Below, piece by piece: positions 1-5,961 of a DNA stretch of 7,111 bases. Position numbers and translations under genes: made by a program. Origin of the DNA: Candidatus Anaerobutyricum stercoripullorum (GTDB lineage: Bacteria > Bacillota > Clostridia > Lachnospirales > Lachnospiraceae); contig DXEQ01000041.1 in NCBI GenBank assembly GCA_019114885.1, positions 1 to 7,111 of the forward strand, given 5' to 3'. Each line of letters begins with the position of its first letter. Position 1 is the stretch's first letter. The notes under the pieces were generated by a model. The model did not search any database. It saw only the letters and a list, made by a program, of their open reading frames with translations, and was not told the origin of the DNA.

Positions 1-104
1 GCGGCAGCACAGAGATGTAAAGCAGATGCGGTGCGGTATGTGTGAAGAGAAAAGGAAGCAAAACGACATCCGGCGCAGTGTATAAGAATTAGGAGGAAGA
101 AGAC

Positions 105-1772
105 ATGAACAAGAATTTATGGTGGAAGAAAAGTGTGATCTATCAGATTTATCCGAGAAGCTTTGCGGACAGCAACGGGGATGGTATCGGAGACCTGAAC
201 GGTATCACCGAACATCTGGATTACCTGAAAGAACTGGGTGTGGATGTGATCTGGCTGTCTCCGGTTTATCAGTCTCCTAACGATGACAACGGATATGATA
301 TTTCCGATTATCAGGCTATCATGAAAGAGTTTGGAACGATGGAAGACTTTGACCGGATGCTTTCAGAAATGCACAAAAGAGGTCTGAAACTGGTGATGGA
401 CCTTGTGGTCAACCATACGAGTGATGAGCATCGCTGGTTTGTGGAGAGCAGAAAGTCAAAAGACAACCCTTACAGAGATTATTACATCTGGAAAGACGCG
501 AAGGACGGAAAAGAGCCAAACAACTGGGGAAGTGCTTTCAGCGGTTCGGCATGGCAGTACGATGAGGAGACAGACATGTACTATCTTCACTGCTTTTCGC
601 CGAAGCAGCCGGACCTGAACTGGGAGAACGAGACGGTTCGCAAAGAAGTGTTTGATATGATGACCTGGTGGTGTGAAAAAGGCGTGGACGGTTTTCGCAT
701 GGACGTGATCAGCATGATCTCCAAAGACCCGGCATTTCCGGACGGCGTGGTGGACAACGGACTGTATGGAAACAGGGATCCGTATGTCTGCAATGGCCCG
801 AGGGTGCATGAGTACCTGCAGGAGATGAATCAGAAAGTGTTGTCCAGGTACGATCTGGTGACGGTGGGTGAGACCGCCGGCGTCACCATCGAGGAAGCGA
901 AGAAGTACGCCAATCTGGACGGCAGAGAGTTAAATATGGTCTTCCAGTTTGAGCATATGGATATCGCTGCGGGTGAACATGGAAAATGGACCACGGACAG
1001 AATCCCGATGCCAAAACTCAGAGAGGTATTGAATAAATGGCAGGTGGAACTGGAAGGCGTTGCCTGGAACAGCCTGTACTGGGATAATCACGACCAGCCA
1101 AGAGCTGTTTCCCGCTTCGGCAACGACGGTCCGATGTACCGGGAAGTATCCGCCAAGATGATCGCCACCTGTCTTCACATGATGAAGGGAACTCCTTACA
1201 TTTACCAGGGTGAAGAAATCGGTATGACCAATGCGTATTTTAAGAATATTGAAGATTACCGGGATATTGAATCCATCAATGCCTTCCATGAATTCACAGA
1301 AAACGGAATCATGAACGAAGAGGAGATGATGGACTGCCTCAAGGCCATCAGCAGAGATAACGCCAGAACGCCGATGCAGTGGGATGACAGCGCCAACGCG
1401 GGATTTACGACGGGAACGCCGTGGATCAAAGTCAATCCGAACTACCTGATGATCAATGCGAAACAGGCACTGGAAGATTCCGACAGCATCTTCTATTACT
1501 ATCAGAAACTGATCCGGCTTCGGAAAGAGCGGGAGATCATCGTGGAGGGTATCTTTGAAGGACTGTTAAATGACGATGAAAATATCTACGCGTACCAGAG
1601 AACCCTTGGCGATCAGAAGATGGTCGTTGCCTGCAATTTCAGCAATCGTGAAGTCCCTTGCGATCTGTTTGCGCAGCAGGAGGGAGAGGAACTGATCTCC
1701 AATTATCATTTCCATAAAGATGGCGTGCTGAAACCATACGAGGCAAGAGTGGTACTGTATAAAAATAATTAA
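105..1772 (+). CDS. GH13 alpha-glucosidase, oligo-1,6-glucosidase type
   Basis: Cytoplasmic glycoside hydrolase (no signal peptide) expected to release glucose from the non-reducing end of short alpha-glucosides such as isomaltose or isomalto-oligosaccharides. The 555 residues match the family's usual length. Visible GH13 motifs are a calcium-site-like loop (D22, N24, D26, D30), region I DLVVNH (99-104), QPDLNW (168-173), region II GFRMDV with nucleophile D200, region III VGE with acid/base E256, and region IV NHDQPR with D330. The catalytic barrel spans about 1-480 with domain B near 104-173, then a C-terminal beta domain. V201, directly after the nucleophile, is the residue that in characterised relatives favours alpha-1,6 over alpha-1,4 bonds. 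The start is set by AGGAGG at 91-96, 8 nt from ATG. Bases 1-104 show stops in every forward frame and no clear promoter, so the gene may be distal in an operon beginning outside the window. Alternatives are a broader alpha-glucosidase (malL-like) or dextran glucosidase (dexB-like); region III does not look like trehalose-6-phosphate hydrolase. Confidence 0.93.
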   Translation: MNKNLWWKKSVIYQIYPRSFADSNGDGIGDLNGITEHLDYLKELGVDVIWLSPVYQSPNDDNGYDISDYQAIMKEFGTMEDFDRMLSEMHKRGLKLVMDLVVNHTSDEHRWFVESRKSKDNPYRDYYIWKDAKDGKEPNNWGSAFSGSAWQYDEETDMYYLHCFSPKQPDLNWENETVRKEVFDMMTWWCEKGVDGFRMDVISMISKDPAFPDGVVDNGLYGNRDPYVCNGPRVHEYLQEMNQKVLSRYDLVTVGETAGVTIEEAKKYANLDGRELNMVFQFEHMDIAAGEHGKWTTDRIPMPKLREVLNKWQVELEGVAWNSLYWDNHDQPRAVSRFGNDGPMYREVSAKMIATCLHMMKGTPYIYQGEEIGMTNAYFKNIEDYRDIESINAFHEFTENGIMNEEEMMDCLKAISRDNARTPMQWDDSANAGFTTGTPWIKVNPNYLMINAKQALEDSDSIFYYYQKLIRLRKEREIIVEGIFEGLLNDDENIYAYQRTLGDQKMVVACNFSNREVPCDLFAQQEGEELISNYHFHKDGVLKPYEARVVLYKNN

Positions 1773-1809
1773 TGAGTGATTCTGGCTGAGTGGCTGATAC
1801 GCCAAGCAG

Positions 1810-1836
1810 GAGATGTAGCGTGGTTAGCTACATCTC
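1810..1836. terminator. Convergent hairpin between the glucosidase and niaR
   Basis: A perfect 10-bp inverted repeat, GAGATGTAGC / GCTACATCTC, with a 7-nt loop lies between the convergent ends of the glucosidase gene and niaR. The right arm runs into niaR: its stop codon (1828-1830) and last two sense codons are in the stem. The hairpin is placed as a shared bidirectional terminator would be, but neither strand shows a clear T-run after the stem, so it does not fit the standard intrinsic terminator. It could instead protect 3' ends or work with Rho. The structure is certain; the function is inferred. Confidence 0.5.
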
Positions 1837-2370
1837 ATATTCCATATAGTCTGCCAGATAACCCTTCGCCCGCAGCGCCTCCTCAATCTCATCGAGGATT
1901 TCCTCGTTGTCGGCGCGGACGGTGTGATAATGATAACCGGAGGTGGCGCTGGACAGGAGGGTGGACTTGCTGGTGTCAAGTTCTGCTTTGAAATTGTGGG
2001 TGTCCCGGCGGCTCTTGATATTTAAAGGTGCGGAAACCTTCCCGTAAACCCGGTGGTTGATGCTCACATCAATGATGGAGCCGCCCAGATCCACGATGGT
2101 CTGGAGCTCGTCCTCCACCTGCTCCGGCGTGTGGCAGACCTTAAAGACTCTGGTGCAGCCGCCCGGGGAGCGCTTGTCCAGAAGATAGCCCCGGCCGGTG
2201 GAGAGGATGGGATAACCGGCGGTGCGCAGCAGCGCCATATCCTGTACGACCACCTGTCGGCTGACGCCGGTTTTTCTGCCCAGTCTGGTTCCCGAGAGAG
2301 GTTCGTCGGAACTTTCAAGCAGAGAAAGAAGAATCTGCCTTCTCTCGCTGCCGTCCATTTCTTTTTTCAT
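1828..2370 (-). CDS. niaR: NiaR-type transcriptional repressor of NAD biosynthesis (HTH plus 3H domain)
   Basis: Niacin-responsive DNA-binding repressor (also called YrxA) that in Firmicutes shuts down nad and niacin-uptake genes when nicotinate is present. The 180 residues fit the family. Residues about 8-64 form a winged helix-turn-helix (HTH_11 type; GVSRQVVVQD marks the recognition region, STGRGY the wing). Residues about 74-178 form the 3H domain, with H80, E88, H106, and the H147-Y-H149 pair; the H80/E88/H147/H149 set matches the metal site described for a Thermotoga homologue. The start is supported by AAGGAG at 2380-2385, 9 nt upstream, which overlaps the last base of the nadC stop codon, so translation is probably coupled to nadC. 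As the last gene of the nadABC operon it is likely autoregulated. A start at Met5 is possible but worse spaced. Confidence 0.93.
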   Translation of the reverse strand: MKKEMDGSERRQILLSLLESSDEPLSGTRLGRKTGVSRQVVVQDMALLRTAGYPILSTGRGYLLDKRSPGGCTRVFKVCHTPEQVEDELQTIVDLGGSIIDVSINHRVYGKVSAPLNIKSRRDTHNFKAELDTSKSTLLSSATSGYHYHTVRADNEEILDEIEEALRAKGYLADYMEYEM

Positions 2371-2384
2371 GAGATCTGTCTCCT

Positions 2385-3260
2385 TTAATCATCCAGCACC
2401 TTCAGATGTTTCAGGCTGATATCCAGAATCGGCGCAGAGTGTGTCAGCGCGCCGCTGGAAATGTAGTCTACGCCCAGAGAGGTGATAGTTTCGATGTTTT
2501 CTTTCGTGATATTGCCGGAGCATTCCGTCTCGGCGCGGCCGTCGATGATGCGGATGGCCTCTGCCATCATTTCCGGTGACATGTTATCCAGCATGATGAT
2601 ATCGGCGCCGGCTTCCACAGCTTCCCGCACCATATCCAGATCTTCTGTTTCCACCTCAATCTTCAATACAAACGGCGCATAGGCTCTGGCCGCTTCGATG
2701 GCCTCCTTCACGCCGCCCGCGGCGTCGATATGATTGTCTTTCAGCAGAACGCCGTCGGAAAGATTATAGCGGTGATTGCAGCCGCCTCCGATGCGGACGG
2801 CATATTTTTCAAAGATGCGCATGCCCGGGCTGGTTTTTCTGGTGTCCAGCAGCTTCGTTTTGCTTCCTTCCAGCAGATCGGCAAGACTGCGGGTATAAGT
2901 AGCAATGCCGGAGAGACGCTGCAGATAGTTAAGAGCGGTGCGCTCGCCGGATAAGAGAACCCGGACGTCTCCGGTGACTACGGCGATGGCCTGTCCGGCT
3001 TCCACTCGGTCGCCGTCTTTGATCGTTTTTCCGTTTGTCTCAATAAATGTGACTTCCGTATTCTCATCTAAGAGCTTGAATACCCGCTCAAAGATCTGCA
3101 GACCGGCGATGATGCCGTCCTCTTTGGCGAAAAGGTAGACCTCCCCCTTCTTGTATTCCGGCATGACGGCGTTGGTGGACACGTCTTCGCTGTTGATATC
3201 TTCTTCCAGCGCGAGCCGGATGTATTTATCGGCAACCAGTTTCAGTGTGATCGGATTCAT
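2385..3260 (-). CDS. nadC: Nicotinate-nucleotide diphosphorylase (carboxylating), quinolinate phosphoribosyltransferase
   Basis: Cytoplasmic enzyme joining quinolinate and PRPP to give nicotinate mononucleotide, CO2 and pyrophosphate; third step of de novo NAD synthesis. The 291 residues are typical. The N-terminal domain (about 1-115) ends in GERTALNYLQRLSGIAT (105-121). The barrel carries DTRKTSPGMR (139-148), GGGCNHRYNLSDGVLLKDNH (158-177), IEVET (201-205), IMLDN (222-226), SGN (248-250) and ISSGALTHSA (267-276). Expected substrate-binding residues R107, R141, K142, H163, R164, K174, E203 and D225 are all present. The start has AAGGA at 3268-3272, 7 nt away. Its message follows nadB after a 137-nt gap, which is long for one operon, and is tightly joined to niaR downstream. 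No lesions are seen. Confidence 0.97.
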   Translation of the reverse strand: MNPITLKLVADKYIRLALEEDINSEDVSTNAVMPEYKKGEVYLFAKEDGIIAGLQIFERVFKLLDENTEVTFIETNGKTIKDGDRVEAGQAIAVVTGDVRVLLSGERTALNYLQRLSGIATYTRSLADLLEGSKTKLLDTRKTSPGMRIFEKYAVRIGGGCNHRYNLSDGVLLKDNHIDAAGGVKEAIEAARAYAPFVLKIEVETEDLDMVREAVEAGADIIMLDNMSPEMMAEAIRIIDGRAETECSGNITKENIETITSLGVDYISSGALTHSAPILDISLKHLKVLDD

Positions 3261-3270
3261 TGGTTATTCC

Positions 3271-3319
3271 TTCTTTCTTCTATTAAATGTATACTTCTTT
3301 CTTCATATTAAATATATCG
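3271..3319 (-). repeat. Tandem 24-25 bp duplication in the nadB-nadC gap
   Basis: The plus-strand 10-mer TTCTTTCTTC occurs at 3271-3280 and again at 3295-3304, each followed by a similar AT-rich tail (TATTAAATGTATAC and ATATTAAATATATCG). The unit is 24-25 bp, head to tail. In the nadC message this duplicates a purine-rich GAAGAAAGAA tract, and the copy nearer nadC runs into its GAAGGA ribosome binding site. The rest of the 137-nt gap (3261-3397) is AT-rich near nadC and GC-rich near nadB. In the GC-rich part GGGCA (3367-3371) could pair with TGCCC at 3357-3361 or at 3390-3394. No terminator with a T-run on the nad strand is seen. Confidence 0.7.
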
Positions 3320-3397
3320 TTTATATAAATGTATCGCTTTATCCTGCGCATGGCTCTGCCCCGGCAGGGCATTCTTTTGCAGCAGTCTCTGCCCGGA

Positions 3398-4579
3398 TCA
3401 TCCGTTGGTGGCAGGAACGCCCGCGATATGCCAGGCAGCGCGGCGGGCAAAGACAAGGCTCTCCAGCAGGCTGTTGCTCGCCAGGCGGTTTCGTCCGTGT
3501 ACGCCGTTGCAGCTGGTCTCGCCCACGGCATAGAGATGCGGCATGGTCGTCTGCGAATTGCTGTCCACGTGAATACCGCCCATAAAATAATGCTGGGCAG
3601 GCACGATCGGGATTGGTTCTTTTAAAATATCGTAGCCATGTTTCAGGCAGTGTTCGTAAATATGCGGGAAATGATGCAGAATTGTTTCCTTTGGTACATT
3701 TGCAAAGGAAAGGAACTCGTATTCCACCTGCTCCTTTTCCATCTCTTTATGTATGGCGGCGGACACCACATCCCTTGGTTCCAGCTCGTTGGTAAAGCGT
3801 TCTCCTTTGTGATTGAGGAGAACCGCTCCTTCGCCCCGGGCGGATTCCGAGATCAGAAACTGCCGTCCCGGTTCCTCCGTATAGAAGCTGGTAGGATGAA
3901 TCTGTACATAGTCCATATGTTCCAGGGCAACGCCGTGTTTTTCGGCGATACGGCAGCCGTCGCCGGTGAGGATCGGGTAATTGGTGGAATGTTTGTACAG
4001 TCCGCCGATGCCGCCGGTGGCAAAGATCGTGTCTTTGCTGTGGATGGCCAGTTCCTCACCGTCAGCAGTCTCTGCCAGAATTCCGGTACATTTTCCCTCC
4101 TCTTCCAGAAGGTCCGTCATGGTCGTGTACTCCAGAATGGTGACGTTGGAAAGACTCTGCACTGTGCGCAGGAGTACGGTGGTGATCTCCTTGCCGGTCA
4201 CATCCTCGTGAAAACAGATGCGGGGCCGGGAGTGTGCGCCCTCTTTGGTGTAGAGGAGTGTGCCGTCCGGATTGGTGGCAAAGTGGACGCCCAGCTCCAT
4301 GAGATGGTTGATGACGCTGCGGCTTCCGCGGATCATGATATCCACGCTCTCCCGGCGGTTCTCGTAATGACCGGCCCGCATGGTATCTTCAAAATAGGAA
4401 TCATAGTCGTCCTCATCCCGGAGGACGCAGATGCCGCCCTGGGCCAGCATGGAATCGCAGGTGGACAGGTCTCCTTTGGACAGCATCAGTATTTTCCTGT
4501 CAGGCGGCAGGTGAAGGGCGGCGTAAAGGCCGGCTATTCCGCAGCCGGCGATCGCCACGTCGTAATATAAATGTTTCAT
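3398..4579 (-). CDS. nadB: L-aspartate oxidase, short form without the C-terminal helical domain
   Basis: FAD-dependent cytoplasmic enzyme oxidising L-aspartate to iminoaspartate, the substrate of NadA; in an anaerobe fumarate is the likely electron acceptor. The FAD-binding Rossmann motif GCGIAG is at 12-17, and SMLAQGGI (43-50) and ATGGIGGLY (187-195) follow. Counterparts of the catalytic residues are E113 (TKEGAHS), H228 (VQIHPT), R269 (EPRDVV), H330 (VPAQHY) and R365 (GRNRLASNSLLE). At 393 residues it is well short of the roughly 460-540 of well-known NadB proteins: it stops 28 residues after R365, so the C-terminal helical domain shared with succinate dehydrogenase flavoproteins is missing. 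The FAD and substrate domains look intact. GGAG at 4590-4593 lies 10 nt before the start. It sits between nadA and nadC, with long gaps on both sides. Confidence 0.94.
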   Translation of the reverse strand: MKHLYYDVAIAGCGIAGLYAALHLPPDRKILMLSKGDLSTCDSMLAQGGICVLRDEDDYDSYFEDTMRAGHYENRRESVDIMIRGSRSVINHLMELGVHFATNPDGTLLYTKEGAHSRPRICFHEDVTGKEITTVLLRTVQSLSNVTILEYTTMTDLLEEEGKCTGILAETADGEELAIHSKDTIFATGGIGGLYKHSTNYPILTGDGCRIAEKHGVALEHMDYVQIHPTSFYTEEPGRQFLISESARGEGAVLLNHKGERFTNELEPRDVVSAAIHKEMEKEQVEYEFLSFANVPKETILHHFPHIYEHCLKHGYDILKEPIPIVPAQHYFMGGIHVDSNSQTTMPHLYAVGETSCNGVHGRNRLASNSLLESLVFARRAAWHIAGVPATNG

Positions 4580-4598
4580 AATGAGTAATCTCCGTTCC

Positions 4599-4615
4599 GC
4601 CGCCTGTCAGGCGGC
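4599..4615 (-). promoter_or_regulatory. GC-rich hairpin just upstream of the nadB ribosome binding site
   Basis: The plus-strand sequence GCCGCCTGTCAGGCGGC is a 7-bp perfect inverted repeat with a 3-nt centre. In the nad transcript the stem ends about 5 nt before the GGAG of nadB. No T-run follows, so it is unlikely to terminate. It is placed to influence nadB translation, or to act as an RNA-processing or stability element separating the nadA and nadB parts of the message. The function is inferred. Confidence 0.55.
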
Positions 4616-4672
4616 ATATAATGTAATTAAATCACTGTGAACTGCCGTACCGGATTTCGTATTGTCAATGTA

Positions 4673-4748
4673 GTTCCGGTATCGGGCGGTATGTCTGATT
4701 TCCACATCCGGGCGATGTTTTCGGTTCCGGTATCGGGCGATATTTCCG
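4673..4748 (-). repeat. Three imperfect 25-26 bp tandem repeats in the nadA-nadB gap
   Basis: Units lie at about 4673-4698, 4699-4723 and 4724-4748. The first and third share the exact 16-mer GTTCCGGTATCGGGCG (4673-4688 and 4724-4739); the middle unit keeps TTCC and CGGGCG but differs between them. In the nadA-to-nadB message the third unit reads TATCGCCCGATA and the middle one CATCGCCCGGATG, both able to form short stems, with a T-A to C-G change that keeps the pairing. The first unit pairs less well. Flanking CCGG motifs could extend the stems. The array begins 4 bases after the nadA stop codon in the direction of transcription. I do not recognise the element. Confidence 0.75.
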
Positions 4749-4752
4749 GATT

Positions 4753-5667
4753 TTACTGCGCCAGTTCCAGCATCCGCGTGAGCGTCTGTTTTGCCTGCTC
4801 CGCAATAGATTCCGGCGGCATGGCCACCGCATTTTCTCCGGTTTTAAGCACATGGATGACCTGGTCTAAAGTAATCCGCTCCATGTCCTGACATGACGGC
4901 CTTGTGGCAGGGAAGTAGAACCGAGCGTCCGGCCGGCTTTCCTGTAATTTATAAATGACGCCGGAGACGGTGCCGATGATGAATTCCTGACAGTCGGTGT
5001 GCTCCTTCGCATAATTGATAATGCCGCTGGTGGAACCGATGTAGTCTGACATGGCGGTGATAGCGTTGTTGCACTCCGGATGCACGAGGATCTGTGCCTG
5101 TGGATGGGCGTCCTTTAAGACACGCACCTCATCGGCGGACATGAATTCATGGCGCGGGCAGTATCCTTCATTATAGAGGAAATGTTTCTCCGGAACCTGC
5201 GCCGCCACAAAATGTCCCAGATTGCGGTCCGGGATAAACAGGATATGCTGGTTCGGCAGATTGCGGACAATCTTTACCGCGTTGGCGGAGGTGACGCAGA
5301 CGTCAGACCAGGACTTGATCTCGGCGGTGGAGTTGACGTAACAGACAACGGCCAGATCTTCGTACCGGGCCCGGGCCTCGTCGATGACAGACTGCTCTAC
5401 CATATGTGCCATCGGGCAGTCGGCGGAAGCGTCCGGCATCAGAACGGTTTTCTCCGGATTCAAAAGCTTGGCGCTCTCGCCCATGAAAGACACGCCGCAG
5501 AACACCAGAACCGGATTGGTAAGCTTCACCGCCAGCTTGCTCAGATAAAAGGAATCGCCGATGTAATCGGCAATCTCCTGCACTTCCGGCGGCGCGTAAT
5601 AATGTGCCAGAATGACGGCGTTTTTCTCCTTTTTCAACTTTTCAATGGTTTCTCTCTTCGTATCCAT
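4753..5667 (-). CDS. nadA: Quinolinate synthase
   Basis: Cytoplasmic [4Fe-4S] enzyme condensing iminoaspartate with dihydroxyacetone phosphate to quinolinate. From the start at 5667 the protein has 304 residues, the usual size for the compact form. The three cluster cysteines are C84 (ASADCPMAH), C170 (GYCPRHEF) and C259 (PSCQDMERIT). Other family residues in place are H22, S39, Y110, N112, S127, H173, the HPEC motif (H196, E198) and T213 in GSTSG. The start is MDTKRE because AAGGAG lies 7 nt upstream, whereas the frame stays open 40 codons further with no ribosome binding site and no resemblance to NadA. One oddity is GTVSG at 232-236, where relatives I recall have GTE or ATD. It is the first gene of the nad operon, whose promoter lies at about 5796-5824. 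Confidence 0.97.
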   Translation of the reverse strand: MDTKRETIEKLKKEKNAVILAHYYAPPEVQEIADYIGDSFYLSKLAVKLTNPVLVFCGVSFMGESAKLLNPEKTVLMPDASADCPMAHMVEQSVIDEARARYEDLAVVCYVNSTAEIKSWSDVCVTSANAVKIVRNLPNQHILFIPDRNLGHFVAAQVPEKHFLYNEGYCPRHEFMSADEVRVLKDAHPQAQILVHPECNNAITAMSDYIGSTSGIINYAKEHTDCQEFIIGTVSGVIYKLQESRPDARFYFPATRPSCQDMERITLDQVIHVLKTGENAVAMPPESIAEQAKQTLTRMLELAQ

Positions 5668-5674
5668 ATGTGAT

Positions 5675-5680
5675 CTCCTT
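5675..5680 (-). promoter_or_regulatory. nadA ribosome binding site
   Basis: AAGGAG on the minus strand, 7 nt before the ATG at 5667-5665. It fixes the nadA start and argues against the longer open frame that begins at 5787. Confidence 0.85.
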
Positions 5681-5778
5681 TTTGGTTTCTGCCCGTCGCA
5701 TTTTGGGCAGTGTATGTATACAGGACCGTGCCAAATATCACGGGGACGTCGGATATTTATTGGCTGCACAGCCGCTTC

Positions 5779-5789
5779 GATTGTCAATC
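5779..5789. promoter_or_regulatory. Palindrome GATTGTCAATC at the predicted nad transcription start
   Basis: An 11-bp perfect palindrome (5-bp arms, one central base) lies directly downstream of the nad -10 box, over the predicted start point, a classic repressor position. Its 9-bp core ATTGTCAAT recurs at 4661-4669 in the nadA-nadB gap. It is a candidate operator, possibly for NiaR, but I cannot confirm that it matches the NiaR consensus. Confidence 0.4.
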
Positions 5790-5795
5790 TTTAAG

Positions 5796-5824
5796 AGTAT
5801 AGCACGTGTTTTTGCAGGTGACAA
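5796..5824 (-). promoter_or_regulatory. Sigma-A promoter of the nadABC-niaR operon
   Basis: On the minus strand, -35 TTGTCA (5824-5819), a 17-bp spacer and -10 TATACT (5801-5796). Each box has one mismatch to consensus and the spacing is ideal. The -35 lies in ATGTCTTGTCACC, which repeats TGTCW and could be part of a repressor site. The spacer contains the palindrome CACGTG (5803-5808). NiaR feedback repression is expected here from the family's known role. Confidence 0.75.
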
Positions 5825-5845
5825 GACATATGTAAAGAAAAAAGT

Positions 5846-5863
5846 ACATTTTCAGGAAAATGT
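5846..5863. promoter_or_regulatory. 18-bp palindrome ACATTTTC-AG-GAAAATGT
   Basis: A perfect inverted repeat with 8-bp arms and a 2-bp centre, 22 bp upstream of the nad -35 and about 69 bp upstream of the protease -35. Its size and symmetry suit a dimeric DNA-binding protein that could act on either divergent promoter. No T-run follows on either side, and no transcript is expected to end here, so an operator is more likely than a terminator. The regulator is unknown. Confidence 0.5.
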
Positions 5864-5889
5864 GATGCGGACAGACAGGCATTCGGCCG

Positions 5890-5910
5890 GTAAAGAAAAA
5901 GTAAAGAAAA
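5890..5910 (+). repeat. Direct repeats GTAAAGAAAA spaced 11 bp
   Basis: GTAAAGAAAA occurs at 5890-5899 and 5901-5910, one helical turn apart, and a third copy lies at 5832-5841. The close pair is 22-42 bp upstream of the -35 of the protease promoter, where OmpR-family response regulators often bind paired direct repeats. An A-tract UP element for RNA polymerase is a simpler alternative. Confidence 0.4.
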
Positions 5911-5931
5911 CATGCCCGCAGTATATTTTCG

Positions 5932-5961
5932 TTGACAGAGAGTAAGACTGTGTTGTAGACT
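5932..5961 (+). promoter_or_regulatory. Promoter of the CPBP protease gene
   Basis: A consensus -35 TTGACA (5932-5937), an 18-bp spacer and a weak -10 TAGACT (5956-5961, four of six matches). A good -35 with a poor -10 suggests that an activator or the start-site sequence matters. A run of eight G follows immediately at 5962-5969, where transcription should start. Confidence 0.6.

Larger units (their letters stand above)
5668..5789 (-). promoter_or_regulatory. Long structured 5' leader of the nad operon
   Basis: If transcription starts near 5789, nadA has a leader of about 120 nt. Several stems are possible in it. One is GGCTG/CAGCC at 5762-5773. A larger one pairs AAATATC (5733-5739) plus ACG (5740-5742) with CGT (5747-5749) plus GATATTT (5752-5758), with a CG bulge. 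A third pairs CTGCCC (5689-5694) with GGGCAG (5705-5710), ending 8 nt before the ribosome binding site. No terminator-like T-run is present, so any control would more likely act on translation or stability. I do not recognise a known riboswitch class. This segment and the features up to 6015 account for the whole 348-bp divergent gap. Confidence 0.45.

Noticed and set aside
1..104. Possible 3' end of an upstream gene
   Set aside because: All forward frames reach stops (16-18, 43-45, 83-85), but the 5-27 codons available carry no recognisable C-terminus, so no partial gene can be supported.
3638..4570. 310-codon plus-strand open frame opposite nadB
   Set aside because: It lies almost entirely antisense to a well-supported NadB, has no convincing ribosome binding site and no recognisable domain; such long shadows are common in genes of this base composition.
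4640..4668. Internal promoter for nadB based on TTGACA at 4668-4663 (minus strand)
   Set aside because: No -10-like hexamer occurs 16-18 bp downstream (GCAGTT at 17), so the match is better explained as part of the ATTGTCAAT palindrome.
4673..4748. CRISPR array
   Set aside because: The units are directly adjacent with no spacers, imperfect, only three in number, and there are no cas genes.
5668..5787. 40-residue N-terminal extension of NadA containing CPKC
   Set aside because: No ribosome binding site at 5787, which lies at the predicted transcription start. The AAGGAG at 5675-5680 supports the start at 5667, and NadA homology begins there.
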